Origin: Gammaproteobacteria bacterium
Lineage (GTDB): Bacteria > Pseudomonadota > Gammaproteobacteria > HK1
NCBI GenBank assembly: GCA_021773645.1
Contig: JAJFJU010000026.1
Coordinates: forward strand, 212,767-276,766
Reading direction: 5' to 3'
Length of the DNA: 64,000 bases
Shown here: piece by piece, positions 10,885 to 20,381 of the stretch
How positions within the stretch are numbered: position 1 is the stretch's first letter
How the letters are laid out: each line of letters opens with the position of its first letter
The notes under the pieces: generated by a model
Databases searched by the model: none
What the model was told of the DNA's origin: nothing
What the model saw: the letters and a program-made list of their open reading frames with translations, nothing else
Program-made: the position numbers and the translations under genes

Positions 10885-11970
10885 TTAAGAATCGCCCAGC
10901 GCAGCCAGCTGGTCCGCCTGATATTCGCTCACCATGGGGTTGATGATGTGGTCCAGTTCGCCGGTAAGGACAGCGTCGAGTTTGTAGAGGGTGAGGTTAA
11001 TGCGGTGCTCGGTGACCCGACCCTGGGGAAAGTTATAGGTGCGGATGCGCCCGGAACGATCGCCACTGCCCACCAGTTCGCGACGGGTATCGGCACGTTC
11101 TGCCGCCTGCTTTTCCTGCTGGGCGGACAAGATACGTGCCCGCAATAGTGACATGGCGCGGGCGCGATTCTTGTGCTGGGAGCGCTCGTCCTGGCATTCC
11201 ACCACCGTGTTGGTGGGCAAATGGGTGATACGAATGGCTGAATCGGTCTTGTTAACGTGTTGCCCGCCGGCGCCAGAGGCGCGAAAGGTGTCCACCCGCA
11301 AGTCCGCGGGGTTGATGTCCACATCGGCAATCTCTTCCAGCTCTGGCATTACTGCCACAGTGCAGGCGGAGGTATGAATTCGCCCTTGGGACTCGGTTTC
11401 TGGCACCCGCTGAACGCGGTGCCCACCAGACTCAAATTTCAGTCGCGAGTAGGCACCCTTGCCCGCTACCCGCATGATGATTTCTTTGTAGCCGCCATGC
11501 TCACCCTCATTCTGGCTCATCACCTCCACCTTCCAGCGTCGTGACTCTGCATAGCGCATGTACATACGCGCGAGATCGCCGGCAAATAACGCGGCTTCAT
11601 CACCACCCGTACCGGCGCGCACCTCGAGAAAGACATTGCCCTCATCGGCAGGATCCTTGGGGATCAGGAGTTGCTGCAGGCGGAGCTCCAAAGACTCACG
11701 CTCTGACTTAGCCTCGGTCAATTCTTCCTGTGCCAGTTCGGCGATTTCTTTATCGCTATCGCGCGCTAATTCAGTGGTTGACTCAATGGTCTCCAACACC
11801 TCCTGATAGCTGCGATGGGCCTCCACCACCGGAGTGATCTCGGCATATTCCTTGGACAATTCACGAAACTGATTCTGATCACCAAGCACCTCGGGACTAC
11901 CCAATAAGGCGCTGAGCTCCTCCAGACGCTCATCCAGATTGGCCAGTTTGGCGAGTACCGATGCCTTCAT
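10885..11970 (-). CDS. prfA: Peptide chain release factor 1
   Basis: Recognises UAA and UAG stop codons and triggers peptide release. 361 residues. The GGQ motif (about residues 235-237) lies in [20 protein letters not shown], and the codon-reading PxT motif is P-E-T (about 190-192, in [15 protein letters not shown]). The start codon overlaps the hemA stop by 4 nt (ATGA). hemA-prfA-prmC is a standard gammaproteobacterial operon. Confidence 0.98.
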   Translation of the reverse strand: MKASVLAKLANLDERLEELSALLGSPEVLGDQNQFRELSKEYAEITPVVEAHRSYQEVLETIESTTELARDSDKEIAELAQEELTEAKSERESLELRLQQLLIPKDPADEGNVFLEVRAGTGGDEAALFAGDLARMYMRYAESRRWKVEVMSQNEGEHGGYKEIIMRVAGKGAYSRLKFESGGHRVQRVPETESQGRIHTSACTVAVMPELEEIADVDINPADLRVDTFRASGAGGQHVNKTDSAIRITHLPTNTVVECQDERSQHKNRARAMSLLRARILSAQQEKQAAERADTRRELVGSGDRSGRIRTYNFPQGRVTEHRINLTLYKLDAVLTGELDHIINPMVSEYQADQLAALGDS

Positions 11971-13223
11971 TCCTGTTCTTCTCCATTGTTATTCGAGGTT
12001 TCCAGATTCGCTGATCCAAGATCTGCCGCCCCGCCTTCGCGCAACCAGGTGGTCGGGGTATGAATCAGGCGATTGGTTAAGGTCTCGGCGAGATAATCCA
12101 GCACTGTTTCTGCCGCCTCACCCCGAGCCAAGCGGCGTTGGGCGCGGGCCAACACCTCGTCTCGAGCCTGCACCGCGGCATCGCGATAACAGCGAATGCT
12201 TTCACCCGCATCCAAATTTTCCAGCAAGGCCATGAGATGCCCGGTCTGAACTTCAACAATTTCCTCAGCCTTGCGCGCGGCAGCCTTGCGCGAACGCAAA
12301 TTCTCGTCGATAACCTCCTTGAGGTCATCGACAGTGTAGAGGTACACATCCTCCAGGCTATCTATGCGTGGGTCGATGTTACGCGGCACCGCGATATCCA
12401 CCATAAAAACCGGTCGGTGCTTGCGCGTGCCAACCGCGGCCTGGGCGTCCTCAAAATGCAGTAAGGGCACCTGACTGTGGGTCGAGGCAATGACGATATC
12501 CGCCTCCGCCAGATGCCCCGGAATCTCATCCAGGGCAATGGCATAGCCATCAAATTCTGCCGCCAACTCATGCGCGTGTTCAAGAGTACGATTGGCGATA
12601 ATTAAACGTCCCAGCCCTACTTTGCGCAGGTGGCGCGCAGCCAGTTCGATGGTTTCCCCAGCGCCGATCAATAGTGCGCTATGGGCCTTTAAATCCCCAA
12701 AAATCTGCCGCGCCAAGGTCACCGCCGCAAAGGCCACGGATACCGGGCTATTACCGATGGCCGTATCCGTACGAATCTGCTTGGCAATAGAGAAACTGTG
12801 CTGAAACAGTTTTCCCAGCTCACGACCGACGGAGCCAGCAGCGTGGGCCTGCCGATAAGCGGCCTTTACCTGGCCAAGGATCTGGGGTTCACCGAGAATC
12901 ATGGAATCCAGACCGCTGGCCACACGTATAAGGTGGGCCGCTGCCTCCCGCTCACTGTAGCGATACAAATAAGGATTCAGTTCAGTGGCATCGAGCCCAT
13001 GATAATTGCGAAACCACTCCAGCGCTGATTCGCCATTGCCGGCGGAAAGGCTGCAAATAAGATCGGTGCGATTACAGGTGGAAACAACAACTGCCTCACT
13101 GATCTCATCGTGCGCCACCAACTGCTGCAGTGCCTCGGCCACTTTCTCCGGGACAAAACTCACCCGTTCGCGCACAGCCAAAGGTGCGGTATGGTGATTG
13201 ATTCCAAAGGCGAAAAGCGACAT
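11967..13223 (-). CDS. hemA: Glutamyl-tRNA reductase
   Basis: First enzyme of C5-pathway tetrapyrrole synthesis: reduces Glu-tRNA to glutamate-1-semialdehyde with NADPH. 418 residues, starting [20 protein letters not shown]. Cys50 in [10 protein letters not shown] is the catalytic thiol; the NADPH-binding domain holds [15 protein letters not shown] (about 190-204); the dimerisation helices follow. Upstream is a 204-bp divergent spacer shared with the TPR lipoprotein gene; the minus strand there has an AT-rich TAATATAG that could be part of a -10. Confidence 0.98.
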   Translation of the reverse strand: MSLFAFGINHHTAPLAVRERVSFVPEKVAEALQQLVAHDEISEAVVVSTCNRTDLICSLSAGNGESALEWFRNYHGLDATELNPYLYRYSEREAAAHLIRVASGLDSMILGEPQILGQVKAAYRQAHAAGSVGRELGKLFQHSFSIAKQIRTDTAIGNSPVSVAFAAVTLARQIFGDLKAHSALLIGAGETIELAARHLRKVGLGRLIIANRTLEHAHELAAEFDGYAIALDEIPGHLAEADIVIASTHSQVPLLHFEDAQAAVGTRKHRPVFMVDIAVPRNIDPRIDSLEDVYLYTVDDLKEVIDENLRSRKAAARKAEEIVEVQTGHLMALLENLDAGESIRCYRDAAVQARDEVLARAQRRLARGEAAETVLDYLAETLTNRLIHTPTTWLREGGAADLGSANLETSNNNGEEQE

Positions 13224-13289
13224 ATAAACTCAGGGGGTGCGGTGCGTCCTGGTAGCAGGAAATCCCTTCTATATTAGGGGTAAAATGCG

Positions 13290-13311
13290 GGATGTCTGCA
13301 TATGGACATCC
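13290..13311. repeat. Inverted repeat in the hemA / TPR-lipoprotein divergent spacer
   Basis: GGATGTC and GACATCC form perfect 7-bp arms around an 8-bp centre (TGCATATG). It has no T-run, so it looks more like a protein-binding dyad than a terminator. The binding factor is unknown. Confidence 0.4.
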
Positions 13312-13427
13312 TGCTTAACATTGAGTGCCACAAAAAACTTGCGGCAACATTTGCCACACACGATGGTCCTAATTCCGGTGCCGTAGCGCCGCAGTATATT
13401 AAAACTGGTTAAAATTTTATCGAGAAT

Positions 13428-15167
13428 ATGCACTCTGCTTCATTAAAAAAATTCCTTATGCCCTCGATCCCACGGTCCTGCTTGCCGGCCTTGGCCCTTG
13501 CCTTGGCGCTGCTTAGTGGCTGTAGTGGCGTACAAACTCAGTCAGTTGCCGGCGCCACCCCTGGCGCTGCAGCACCCGCCAGCAGCAAAATTTCCGCCGC
13601 AGTGCTCTACAAACTGCTCACTGCGGAGATCGCACGCAAGCGCAATCGTCTTGATCTTGCGGTTAGCCTCTATCTGCAAGCGGCCGAGGAAAGTCGTGAT
13701 GTGGCGGTTGCCGAGCGGGCGACTCGCATGGCGGTCTTTGCTCGCGATGAAGCACGCAGCCTGACAGCATCCATCTTGTGGATCCAACTCGCGCCGCGCA
13801 ATCTGGCGGCCAGGCAAGTCCACGCGGCACTGCTGATTCGCGCACACCGCAATGACGAGGCCGCCCGCGCCCTTAGCGCCCTCATTGACGAGGCGAGCAA
13901 TAATCAGCGCAACGGCTTTAAGCTGGTCACCACCATCCTCAGCCGACAGAAGGACAAAAAGCTCGCCTTCACGATTATGCAGGCCTTGGTAAAGGAGCGG
14001 CCCAGTGACTTACAGGCCATCTACACCCTTGCCCAACTCGCAGTACAAGTGGGAAATCTCGAACAGGCTAAAACACTCTTGCAGCGAGTGTTGGAACTTG
14101 AGCCCGAACATCCTCAGGCACCATTATTCCTCGCTCGCATTTTGCAAAGTGAAGGCAACACCAGTGCCGCCATCACCTTGCTCTCCGATGCGCTAAAAAA
14201 TAACCCCAGCAAGAAGACCCGCTTCATCTACGCACGTCTGCTGGTGGACGCCAAGCAATATGAGATGGCGCGAAAAGAGTTTGAGCATCTGGTAAAGGAG
14301 ATGCCAGAAAGCGCCGATGCGCACTTCGCCCTTGGGCTACTGCTGCTACAAACCGGGCGCCTGGAAGACGCGCGCGCACCCTTTGAGCAGTTGATCACCA
14401 TGGGCAAGCGGCTGCATGTTGCCCATTATTATCTCGGCCAAATCGACGAGTCAGGAAAACGCCTGGAGGCCGCCATCAAGGCCTATGGCAAGGTCAATGG
14501 CGGTGAACATTTCCTCAATGCCCAGATACGCATTGCAATACTGCTGGCCAATCAGGGCAAGTTTGAGCAAGCCCGTCATCATCTCCATGGGCTGGAGCGT
14601 AAAACCCCGGCTCAGGCCGTGCGCATCCAGCGAGTCGAGGCGGAAATTCTGGCTAGGGCCGGAAAGCTGGAGGCGGCACTTAAGGTCTACGATGCGGCCC
14701 TGCTTGAGCGTCCAGATAACGATGAGCTGCTGTACGCTCGCGCCATGCTCGCGGTGCGCCTCGATCGCATCGATATCGTAGAACGCGACCTGCGAAATAT
14801 TCTTTCCCGCAATCCCGACAACGCCGACGCCCTTAATGCCTTGGGGTTTTCCCTTGCCGACCAAACCCAACGTTATCCCGAGGCCATGGCGCTGATTCAG
14901 CAGGCCCTAGTGCTTAAACCCGATGATCACTATGTCATCGATAGCATGGGCTGGGTGCTCTATCGCCTGGGCCGCTACCCGGAAGCACTGCAATTCCTGC
15001 GTCGCGCCTTTGCGGTCAAAGGTGACCCGGAAATTGCCGTCCACCTTGGCGAAGTGCTCTGGAGCATGGGCAATAAGGATGACGCCAAAGCGATATGGAA
15101 AGGTGCTCTCGACAAGGTACCGACCGATCAGCGCTTACTTGAGCTGATTAAACGTCCCAATAAATGA
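13428..15167 (+). CDS. TPR-repeat outer-membrane lipoprotein upstream of lolB
   Basis: Same position and architecture as the TPR protein PA4667 next to lolB in Pseudomonas aeruginosa. 579 residues from the first ATG; a start at MPSIPRSC (residue 11) would give a tighter signal peptide. The lipobox is LLSGC (Cys32). The rest (about 60-575) is tetratricopeptide repeats, such as LEQAKTLLQRVLELEPEHPQ and DNADALNALGFSLADQTQRYPEA. It overlaps lolB by 4 nt, suggesting coupled synthesis and a role at the outer membrane. The exact function is not known to me. Confidence 0.88.
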   Translation: MHSASLKKFLMPSIPRSCLPALALALALLSGCSGVQTQSVAGATPGAAAPASSKISAAVLYKLLTAEIARKRNRLDLAVSLYLQAAEESRDVAVAERATRMAVFARDEARSLTASILWIQLAPRNLAARQVHAALLIRAHRNDEAARALSALIDEASNNQRNGFKLVTTILSRQKDKKLAFTIMQALVKERPSDLQAIYTLAQLAVQVGNLEQAKTLLQRVLELEPEHPQAPLFLARILQSEGNTSAAITLLSDALKNNPSKKTRFIYARLLVDAKQYEMARKEFEHLVKEMPESADAHFALGLLLLQTGRLEDARAPFEQLITMGKRLHVAHYYLGQIDESGKRLEAAIKAYGKVNGGEHFLNAQIRIAILLANQGKFEQARHHLHGLERKTPAQAVRIQRVEAEILARAGKLEAALKVYDAALLERPDNDELLYARAMLAVRLDRIDIVERDLRNILSRNPDNADALNALGFSLADQTQRYPEAMALIQQALVLKPDDHYVIDSMGWVLYRLGRYPEALQFLRRAFAVKGDPEIAVHLGEVLWSMGNKDDAKAIWKGALDKVPTDQRLLELIKRPNK

Positions 15168-15784
15168 GGATTTACCTCCGTGCTAGCAGGCTGTTGGTCA
15201 GCCTGAGCGGCCTAATCGTGGTGGGCCTGTTGTCTGCCTGTACGACCCTGCCGCAACAAAACACCCAAGCCTGGCAAACACGCCTGCAAGCAATTAAGAA
15301 CTTGCCACACTGGACCGCCACGGGACGACTCGCACTGCTTGCTGAAGACGAGGCCTGGAATGCTCATCTGCTGTGGCAGCAGCAGGATGGGTATTACCGC
15401 ATCCGCCTTAGCGCCCCCATGGGGCAAGGTTCGCTGGAGCTGCTGGGCAACCCCACCGGGGTGATGTTAAAGCGTGCTGGCCAGCCCCCGGTGCAGGCGC
15501 AAAATGCCGAGGCGCTGCTACACCAGCAGACTGGCTGGCACCTGCCGTTGACGGGCTTACGCTATTGGCTACTGGGGAGCGCCGCGCCAGAAGACGAGGT
15601 GAGTGAACTCAAGCTTAATGCCACAGGACAACCGAGCAGCCTCTCCCAGCATGGCTGGCAGATTGATTATCGCAGCTACACTCAAGTGGCAGAGCAACTC
15701 TATCTGCCACGCAAACTGTTTCTGCACAACGGCTCACTCTCCGCTCGTATCCTCATTCACCAATGGGAGCTAAACCCCGAGTGA
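15164..15784 (+). CDS. lolB: Outer-membrane lipoprotein receptor LolB
   Basis: Accepts lipoproteins from periplasmic LolA and inserts them in the outer membrane. 206 residues: signal peptide with lipobox LLSACTTLP (Cys about 26), then the LolB barrel with WTATGRLAL (about residues 46-54) and the WQIDY strand near the C-terminus. Overlaps the preceding TPR gene (ATGA) and the following ispE (GTGA). Confidence 0.94.
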   Translation: MRIYLRASRLLVSLSGLIVVGLLSACTTLPQQNTQAWQTRLQAIKNLPHWTATGRLALLAEDEAWNAHLLWQQQDGYYRIRLSAPMGQGSLELLGNPTGVMLKRAGQPPVQAQNAEALLHQQTGWHLPLTGLRYWLLGSAAPEDEVSELKLNATGQPSSLSQHGWQIDYRSYTQVAEQLYLPRKLFLHNGSLSARILIHQWELNPE

Positions 15785-16668
15785 CGCGTATCAGCCGCCC
15801 GGCACCCGCCAAACTCAATTTGTTTCTGCGTATCACCGGCCAGCGCAGCGATGGCTATCATGAGCTCCAGACCGCATTTCAGTTCCTGGATTTCGGCGAC
15901 ACCCTGCACTTTAGCCTGCGCCAGGATGAGCGCATCCAACTCCAACCGGCAATCGATAACGTTGCCGCTGAGGACAATTTGGTGGTCCGAGCCGCCCACC
16001 TGTTGCAGCGAGAGGCGGGCGTTGCCTTGGGGGCGGATATCGACTTGGAAAAAAACATTCCTATGGGAGCCGGTCTGGGCGGAGGGAGTTCCGATGCCGC
16101 CACCACTCTAGTGGCCCTGAATCAACTATGGGAATGCAGCTTATCAAAAGCTGATCTGGCTCACATGGGGCTATCGCTGGGTGCCGACGTGCCCATCTTT
16201 GTACACGGTCGCGCGGCTTGGGCCGAGGGCGTAGGGGAATGTTTTAGCCCAGTAAATCCTGCAGAACCCTGGTATTTACTCATACACCCCGCTTGCAGCG
16301 TGTCCACACAAGAAGTATTTAGCCATTCGGGATTGACACGAAATTCCAAGCCCTTGAAAATACCCCGTTCTCTACGCGTCACAGACTCGGACCAGGCAAC
16401 TGAAGAAGCGACCTTCTTTGGGCGTGCCGGCAATGATTGCGAAGCCGTCGTTCGGGCCGCTTATCCAGAGGTCGATCAAGCGCTACGTTGGCTCTCCGCA
16501 TACGGGGCGCCGCGCCTGACCGGCACGGGGTCTGCGGTATTTTTGGCCCTGCCGAGTGAAGCAAGGGCCCGGGAGTTGATCGCACAGCTACCCAGCGATT
16601 GGGCGGGTTTTGTGACACGAGGACTTAATCGTTCGCCCTTATATGGGGGCGAACACTTTAATAAGTAA
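15781..16668 (+). CDS. ispE: 4-diphosphocytidyl-2-C-methyl-D-erythritol kinase
   Basis: GHMP kinase of the MEP isoprenoid pathway; phosphorylates CDP-methylerythritol. I choose the GTG overlapping the lolB stop (GTGA), with GGGAG about 10 nt upstream, giving VTRISRPAPAKLNLFLRI and 295 residues; an ATG 18 nt earlier is possible. The ATP loop is PMGAGLGGGSSDAATTL (about 92-108) and the C-terminal GHMP motif is LTGTGSAVF. tRNA(Gln) follows immediately. Confidence 0.95.
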   Translation: MTRISRPAPAKLNLFLRITGQRSDGYHELQTAFQFLDFGDTLHFSLRQDERIQLQPAIDNVAAEDNLVVRAAHLLQREAGVALGADIDLEKNIPMGAGLGGGSSDAATTLVALNQLWECSLSKADLAHMGLSLGADVPIFVHGRAAWAEGVGECFSPVNPAEPWYLLIHPACSVSTQEVFSHSGLTRNSKPLKIPRSLRVTDSDQATEEATFFGRAGNDCEAVVRAAYPEVDQALRWLSAYGAPRLTGTGSAVFLALPSEARARELIAQLPSDWAGFVTRGLNRSPLYGGEHFNK

Positions 16669-16672
16669 CTTT

Positions 16673-16747
16673 TGGGGTGTAGCCAAGCGGTAAGGCACAG
16701 GGTTTTGATCCCTGCACGCCCAGGTTCGAATCCTGGCACCCCAGCCA
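16673..16747 (+). tRNA. tRNA-Gln (anticodon TTG)
   Basis: 75-nt cloverleaf. The 7-bp acceptor TGGGGTG pairs with CACCCCA, followed by G and an encoded CCA. The anticodon stem CAGGG/CCCTG encloses loop TTTTGAT (anticodon TTG); the T arm has GGTTCGAATCC. It sits between ispE and prs, as in Pseudomonas. Confidence 0.97.
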
Positions 16748-16847
16748 TATTTAGCAACAAATTGCGCCAACCATGATCAAGCATCGACACAAACACCAAA
16801 AGGGCTCTGCTCAGGACTATCCCCTGAATGACGCCCATGAAAGCAAT

Positions 16848-17786
16848 ATGATGGTGTTCAGTGGTGGCTCCAACCAGGCTCTGGCGGAGCAGATTTCCCG
16901 CTATCTGAAGCTACCATTGGGCCGAGCCCAGCTGGGTCGTTTCAGTGATGGTGAAGTGAGATTTGAGTTAGATGATTCGGTACGGGGCAAGGATGTTTTT
17001 GTTATCCAGTCCACCTGTCAGCCCGCAAATGAAAACCTGATGGAATTGCTGGTCATGCTCGATGCCATGTGCCGGGCATCAGCGAGCCGGGTTACTGCGG
17101 TGTTCCCATATTTTGGATACGCTCGACAAGATCGCAGACCACGTTCGGCCCGGGTATCCATTGCTGCCAAGGTCGTCGCAAACCTGATCTCCAGTGTCGG
17201 TGCCCATCGTGCCCTCACGGTGGATCTGCATGCCGATCAAATTCAGGGATTTTTTAATATCCCGGTGGATAATATTTATGCATCACCCGTGCTGCTAAGC
17301 GACATCTGGCGGCATCGGGACGAAAATTTAATGGTTGTCTCCCCCGATGTAGGCGGTGTGGTTCGAGCACGTGCCCTGGCCAAACAGCTGGATGATGCCG
17401 ATCTGGCGATTATCGACAAACGACGGCCAGAGCCCAACCACTCGGAGGTGATGAATATCATCGGCGACGTAAAGGGCCGCAGTTGTGTCATCGTAGACGA
17501 TATCGTCGATACCGCTGGCACCCTGTGTCAGGCGGCAATCGCACTTAAGGCAGAGGGTGCGGCACGGGTCACCGCCTACTGCACCCATCCGGTGCTGTCT
17601 GGCCCGGCGCTGGAGCGCCTGAGTAGTTCGGAGTTGGATGAGCTAGTGGTCACCAACACCATCCCATTGACGGCTAAGGCTGAGGCTAGTGACCGCATCC
17701 GCCAACTGAGCATCGCTGAACTGCTGGCCGAGAGCATCCGCCGCATCAGCACAGAGGAATCCATCGGCAGTCTATTTATGGACTGA
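16848..17786 (+). CDS. prs: Ribose-phosphate pyrophosphokinase
   Basis: Makes PRPP from ribose-5-phosphate and ATP. I start at the ATG giving [20 protein letters not shown], which matches the normal N-terminus and length (312 residues); the open frame extends 25 codons upstream across the tRNA spacer. Motifs: [17 protein letters not shown] (about 96-112), the PRPP loop [11 protein letters not shown] (about 219-229) and [11 protein letters not shown]. It is probably co-transcribed with ispE and tRNA(Gln). Confidence 0.97.
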   Translation: MMVFSGGSNQALAEQISRYLKLPLGRAQLGRFSDGEVRFELDDSVRGKDVFVIQSTCQPANENLMELLVMLDAMCRASASRVTAVFPYFGYARQDRRPRSARVSIAAKVVANLISSVGAHRALTVDLHADQIQGFFNIPVDNIYASPVLLSDIWRHRDENLMVVSPDVGGVVRARALAKQLDDADLAIIDKRRPEPNHSEVMNIIGDVKGRSCVIVDDIVDTAGTLCQAAIALKAEGAARVTAYCTHPVLSGPALERLSSSELDELVVTNTIPLTAKAEASDRIRQLSIAELLAESIRRISTEESIGSLFMD

Positions 17787-17855
17787 CGCAGGCCACTAAC
17801 AACTATTTTCTTCCCGGCATCCATTGTGACCGGGCACACACTGGAGTATGGAAAG

Positions 17856-18524
17856 ATGAACGAATTTGAAATTAATGCCGAGGCCCGGACTGATACCGGT
17901 AAAGCGGACATTCGGCGGCTGCGCCGCACCGGCAAGTGCCCCGCCGTGGTCTATGGTGCTGGCAAAGAGCCGCAAACGCTCACTATCGACCAGAATGAGC
18001 TCAACAAGCACCTGCAGAATGAGGCGTTTCACTCCCATCTGCTGACCCTGAAAATCGGTGCCAAAAAGCAGCAGGTAGTGCTCAAAGCGGTACAGCGCCA
18101 CCCTGTGACATCCCAGGCAACTCATCTTGATCTGCTGCGTGCCAGTGCCAAGCAGAAGCTGCACATGAGCGTGCCGTTGCACTTTATCAACGAAGAAGAC
18201 TGCCCCGGCAGGAAGGCTGGCGGCGTTATTAACCATCTCATCGTGGACGTAGAGATCATCTGTCTACCGAAGGATCTGCCAGAGTTCATTGAGATTGATA
18301 TGGCGGCTATGGAGATGAACGATACCCTCCACCTGACCGATATTCCCCTGCCCAAGGGCATTGAATTGACGGTACTGAGCCATGGCGGCGATATCCATGA
18401 TCAGGATCAGCCGGTGGTCAATATCGCCGAGCCGCGTGTAGAGGAAATCATTGAGGACGAGGAAGCAGAAGCCGGGGAAGGCGAGGAAGGTGAGGCAGGC
18501 GAGGAAGCGGCGGACGAGGAATAA
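17856..18524 (+). CDS. rplY: 50S ribosomal protein L25 (long CTC form)
   Basis: Binds 5S rRNA in the large subunit. I start at MNEFEINAEARTDTGKADIR, with GGAG upstream, giving 222 residues. L25 domain about 1-90 (RRTGKCPAVVYG), TL5/CTC beta domain about 95-185, then an acidic Glu/Ala/Gly tail (about 190-222). The conserved order prs-rplY-pth-ychF is seen here. Confidence 0.96.
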   Translation: MNEFEINAEARTDTGKADIRRLRRTGKCPAVVYGAGKEPQTLTIDQNELNKHLQNEAFHSHLLTLKIGAKKQQVVLKAVQRHPVTSQATHLDLLRASAKQKLHMSVPLHFINEEDCPGRKAGGVINHLIVDVEIICLPKDLPEFIEIDMAAMEMNDTLHLTDIPLPKGIELTVLSHGGDIHDQDQPVVNIAEPRVEEIIEDEEAEAGEGEEGEAGEEAADEE

Positions 18525-18545
18525 TTCCCGGCTGACGCAACGACC

Positions 18546-19124
18546 TTGGAAACACCGCTGGCACTGGTGGTGGGGCTGGGAAATCCCGGCTCCCGCTACA
18601 GCAAAACACGCCACAACGCGGGCTACTGGTTTGTTGATGCATTGGCACATCAGGAAGGTGCCAACTTCAAAGCACAAGGTCGCCTGCATGGCGCCTTGTG
18701 CGAGTTTGAGCAGGCAGGTCAACGCCTGCGCCTGCTCAAATCCGATAGCTTCATGAATAACAGTGGGCGAGCCGTTGCTGCGGTTGCGCGCTTTTATCGC
18801 TATACCCCGGAGCAAATCCTGGTGGTCCACGATGACATCGACTTGGAGCCAGGTGCGGTACGCCTGAAACAGGGCGGTGGGCACGGTGGCCACAATGGCC
18901 TACGCGACATCATTGCCTGTCTAGGCAGCCGAGACTTTCAACGCCTGCGCATCGGTGTCGGTCATCCGGGCCACCGTGATGAAGTGGTTTCCTATGTGCT
19001 GCGCTCCACCCCGGCAGACGAGCAAACACTCATCGACGAAGCGCTGACAGATGCCCTGAGCTGTGCGCCCCGCTTTCTTGCTGGTGAGTCCGCCGCCGCC
19101 ATGAACATCCTGCACAGCAGATAG
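18546..19124 (+). CDS. pth: Peptidyl-tRNA hydrolase
   Basis: Recycles peptidyl-tRNAs that drop off the ribosome. 192 residues: LVVGLGNPGSRYSKTRHNAG holds the catalytic His (about residue 22) and an Asn contact; DDIDLEPGAVRLKQGGGHGG (about 97-116) holds the conserved Asp and the glycine-rich loop. The start is TTG, because METPLALVVGLGNPG is the family N-terminus and no ATG precedes it. It lies 21 nt after rplY. Confidence 0.97.
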   Translation: METPLALVVGLGNPGSRYSKTRHNAGYWFVDALAHQEGANFKAQGRLHGALCEFEQAGQRLRLLKSDSFMNNSGRAVAAVARFYRYTPEQILVVHDDIDLEPGAVRLKQGGGHGGHNGLRDIIACLGSRDFQRLRIGVGHPGHRDEVVSYVLRSTPADEQTLIDEALTDALSCAPRFLAGESAAAMNILHSR

Positions 19125-19141
19125 ATACGGAGTAAACAGCC

Positions 19142-20233
19142 TTGGGTTTTACATGTGGAATCGTAGGACTTCCCAACGTCGGAAAGTCCACCATTTTCAA
19201 CGCCCTCACCGGTGCCACCATCGCCGCCGAGAACTATCCGTTTTGCACCATCGACCCTAATGTCGGCGTGGTGCTGATACCAGATCCACGCCTCGATGCG
19301 CTGGCTAAAATCGTCCAGCCCAGCCGGGTGCTTCCCACCACCATGGAATTCGTCGATATTGCCGGCCTAGTGGCGGGCGCCTCCAAAGGTGAGGGCCTCG
19401 GCAATCAATTTCTTGCCCATATCCGCGAGACTGATGCCATCGCTCACGTGGTCCGCTGCTTTGAAGAGGCCGATGTCGTTCACGTGTCCGGCACCATCGA
19501 CCCGATTGCTGATATCGAGGTCATCAATACCGAGTTGCTGCTAGCCGATCTCACCACTGCGGAACGCGCCGCCAAGAGCATCCAGCGCACCGCCAAATCA
19601 GGTGATAAGGAAGCGCTGCTCAAGCAGGCACTGATTACCGAAGTGCTCAAGCACCTCGACCAAGGCGTCGCACTACGCGCCATGGGGCTCGACGAGGAGC
19701 AAATAGCCCTGTTACACGAATATACCTTTCTGACCGCCAAACCCACTCTCTATGTCGCCAACGTGGGTGAAGACGGGTTCACCGATAATCCCCATCTGGC
19801 CGCAGTAGAAGCCTTGGCAAAGGATGAAGGCGCCGTAGTGGTTCCTATTTGCGCCAATATCGAGGCTGAAATAGCAGAACTCGACGCCGATGACAAAGCT
19901 GAATTTCTCAAAGACCTGGGCCAACAAGAACCTGGCCTGAACCGTCTGGTCTATGCCGGCTACCAGCTGCTAAAGCTACAAACCTATTTCACCGCCGGCG
20001 TTAAGGAAGTCCGCGCCTGGACCGTCCACTGTGGTGCCACTGCCCCACAGGCGGCGGGGCGAATTCACACTGACTTTGAGAAGGGCTTCATCCGAGCCGA
20101 AGTTGTCGGCTACGACGACTTCATTGCCTGCGAGGGAGAACAAGGGGCAAAAGAGGCCGGGAAATGGCGCCTCGAAGGTAAGGAATACATCACCCAGGAA
20201 GGCGATGTCATGCACTTCCGCTTCAACGTCTAG
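19142..20233 (+). CDS. ychF: Ribosome-binding ATPase YchF/OLA1
   Basis: Obg-family P-loop protein that hydrolyses ATP and binds ribosomes. 363 residues: G1 GLPNVGKST (about 9-17), G3 [20 protein letters not shown] (about 66-85), and the variant G4 (YVANVGED) associated with ATP preference. A coiled coil and C-terminal TGS domain follow ([20 protein letters not shown]). The TTG start gives [14 protein letters not shown], which fits the family. Last gene of the block before tRNA(Met). Confidence 0.97.
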   Translation: MGFTCGIVGLPNVGKSTIFNALTGATIAAENYPFCTIDPNVGVVLIPDPRLDALAKIVQPSRVLPTTMEFVDIAGLVAGASKGEGLGNQFLAHIRETDAIAHVVRCFEEADVVHVSGTIDPIADIEVINTELLLADLTTAERAAKSIQRTAKSGDKEALLKQALITEVLKHLDQGVALRAMGLDEEQIALLHEYTFLTAKPTLYVANVGEDGFTDNPHLAAVEALAKDEGAVVVPICANIEAEIAELDADDKAEFLKDLGQQEPGLNRLVYAGYQLLKLQTYFTAGVKEVRAWTVHCGATAPQAAGRIHTDFEKGFIRAEVVGYDDFIACEGEQGAKEAGKWRLEGKEYITQEGDVMHFRFNV

Positions 20234-20298
20234 ACCGACACCAAAACAAAGCAAAAACTTGCGCAGAACGCAATGAACCCGGTATCCTTGGCGGTTCA

Positions 20299-20375
20299 GG
20301 CTACGTAGCTCAGCTGGTTAGAGCGCGGCACTCATAATGCTGAGGTCGGTGGTTCGAGTCCACCCGTAGCCACCA
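20299..20375 (+). tRNA. tRNA-Met (anticodon CAT, elongator type); probable prophage attB
   Basis: 77-nt cloverleaf: acceptor GGCTACG/CGTAGCC, D arm GCTCAGCTGGTTAGAGC, anticodon loop CTCATAA, T arm GGTTCGAGTCC, encoded A-CCA. The G1-C72 acceptor pair fits an elongator rather than an initiator tRNA. The prophage integrase stop codon is only 6 bp downstream, so the 3' half of this gene is the expected attachment core and stays intact. Confidence 0.96.
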
Positions 20376-20381
20376 ACAAAA

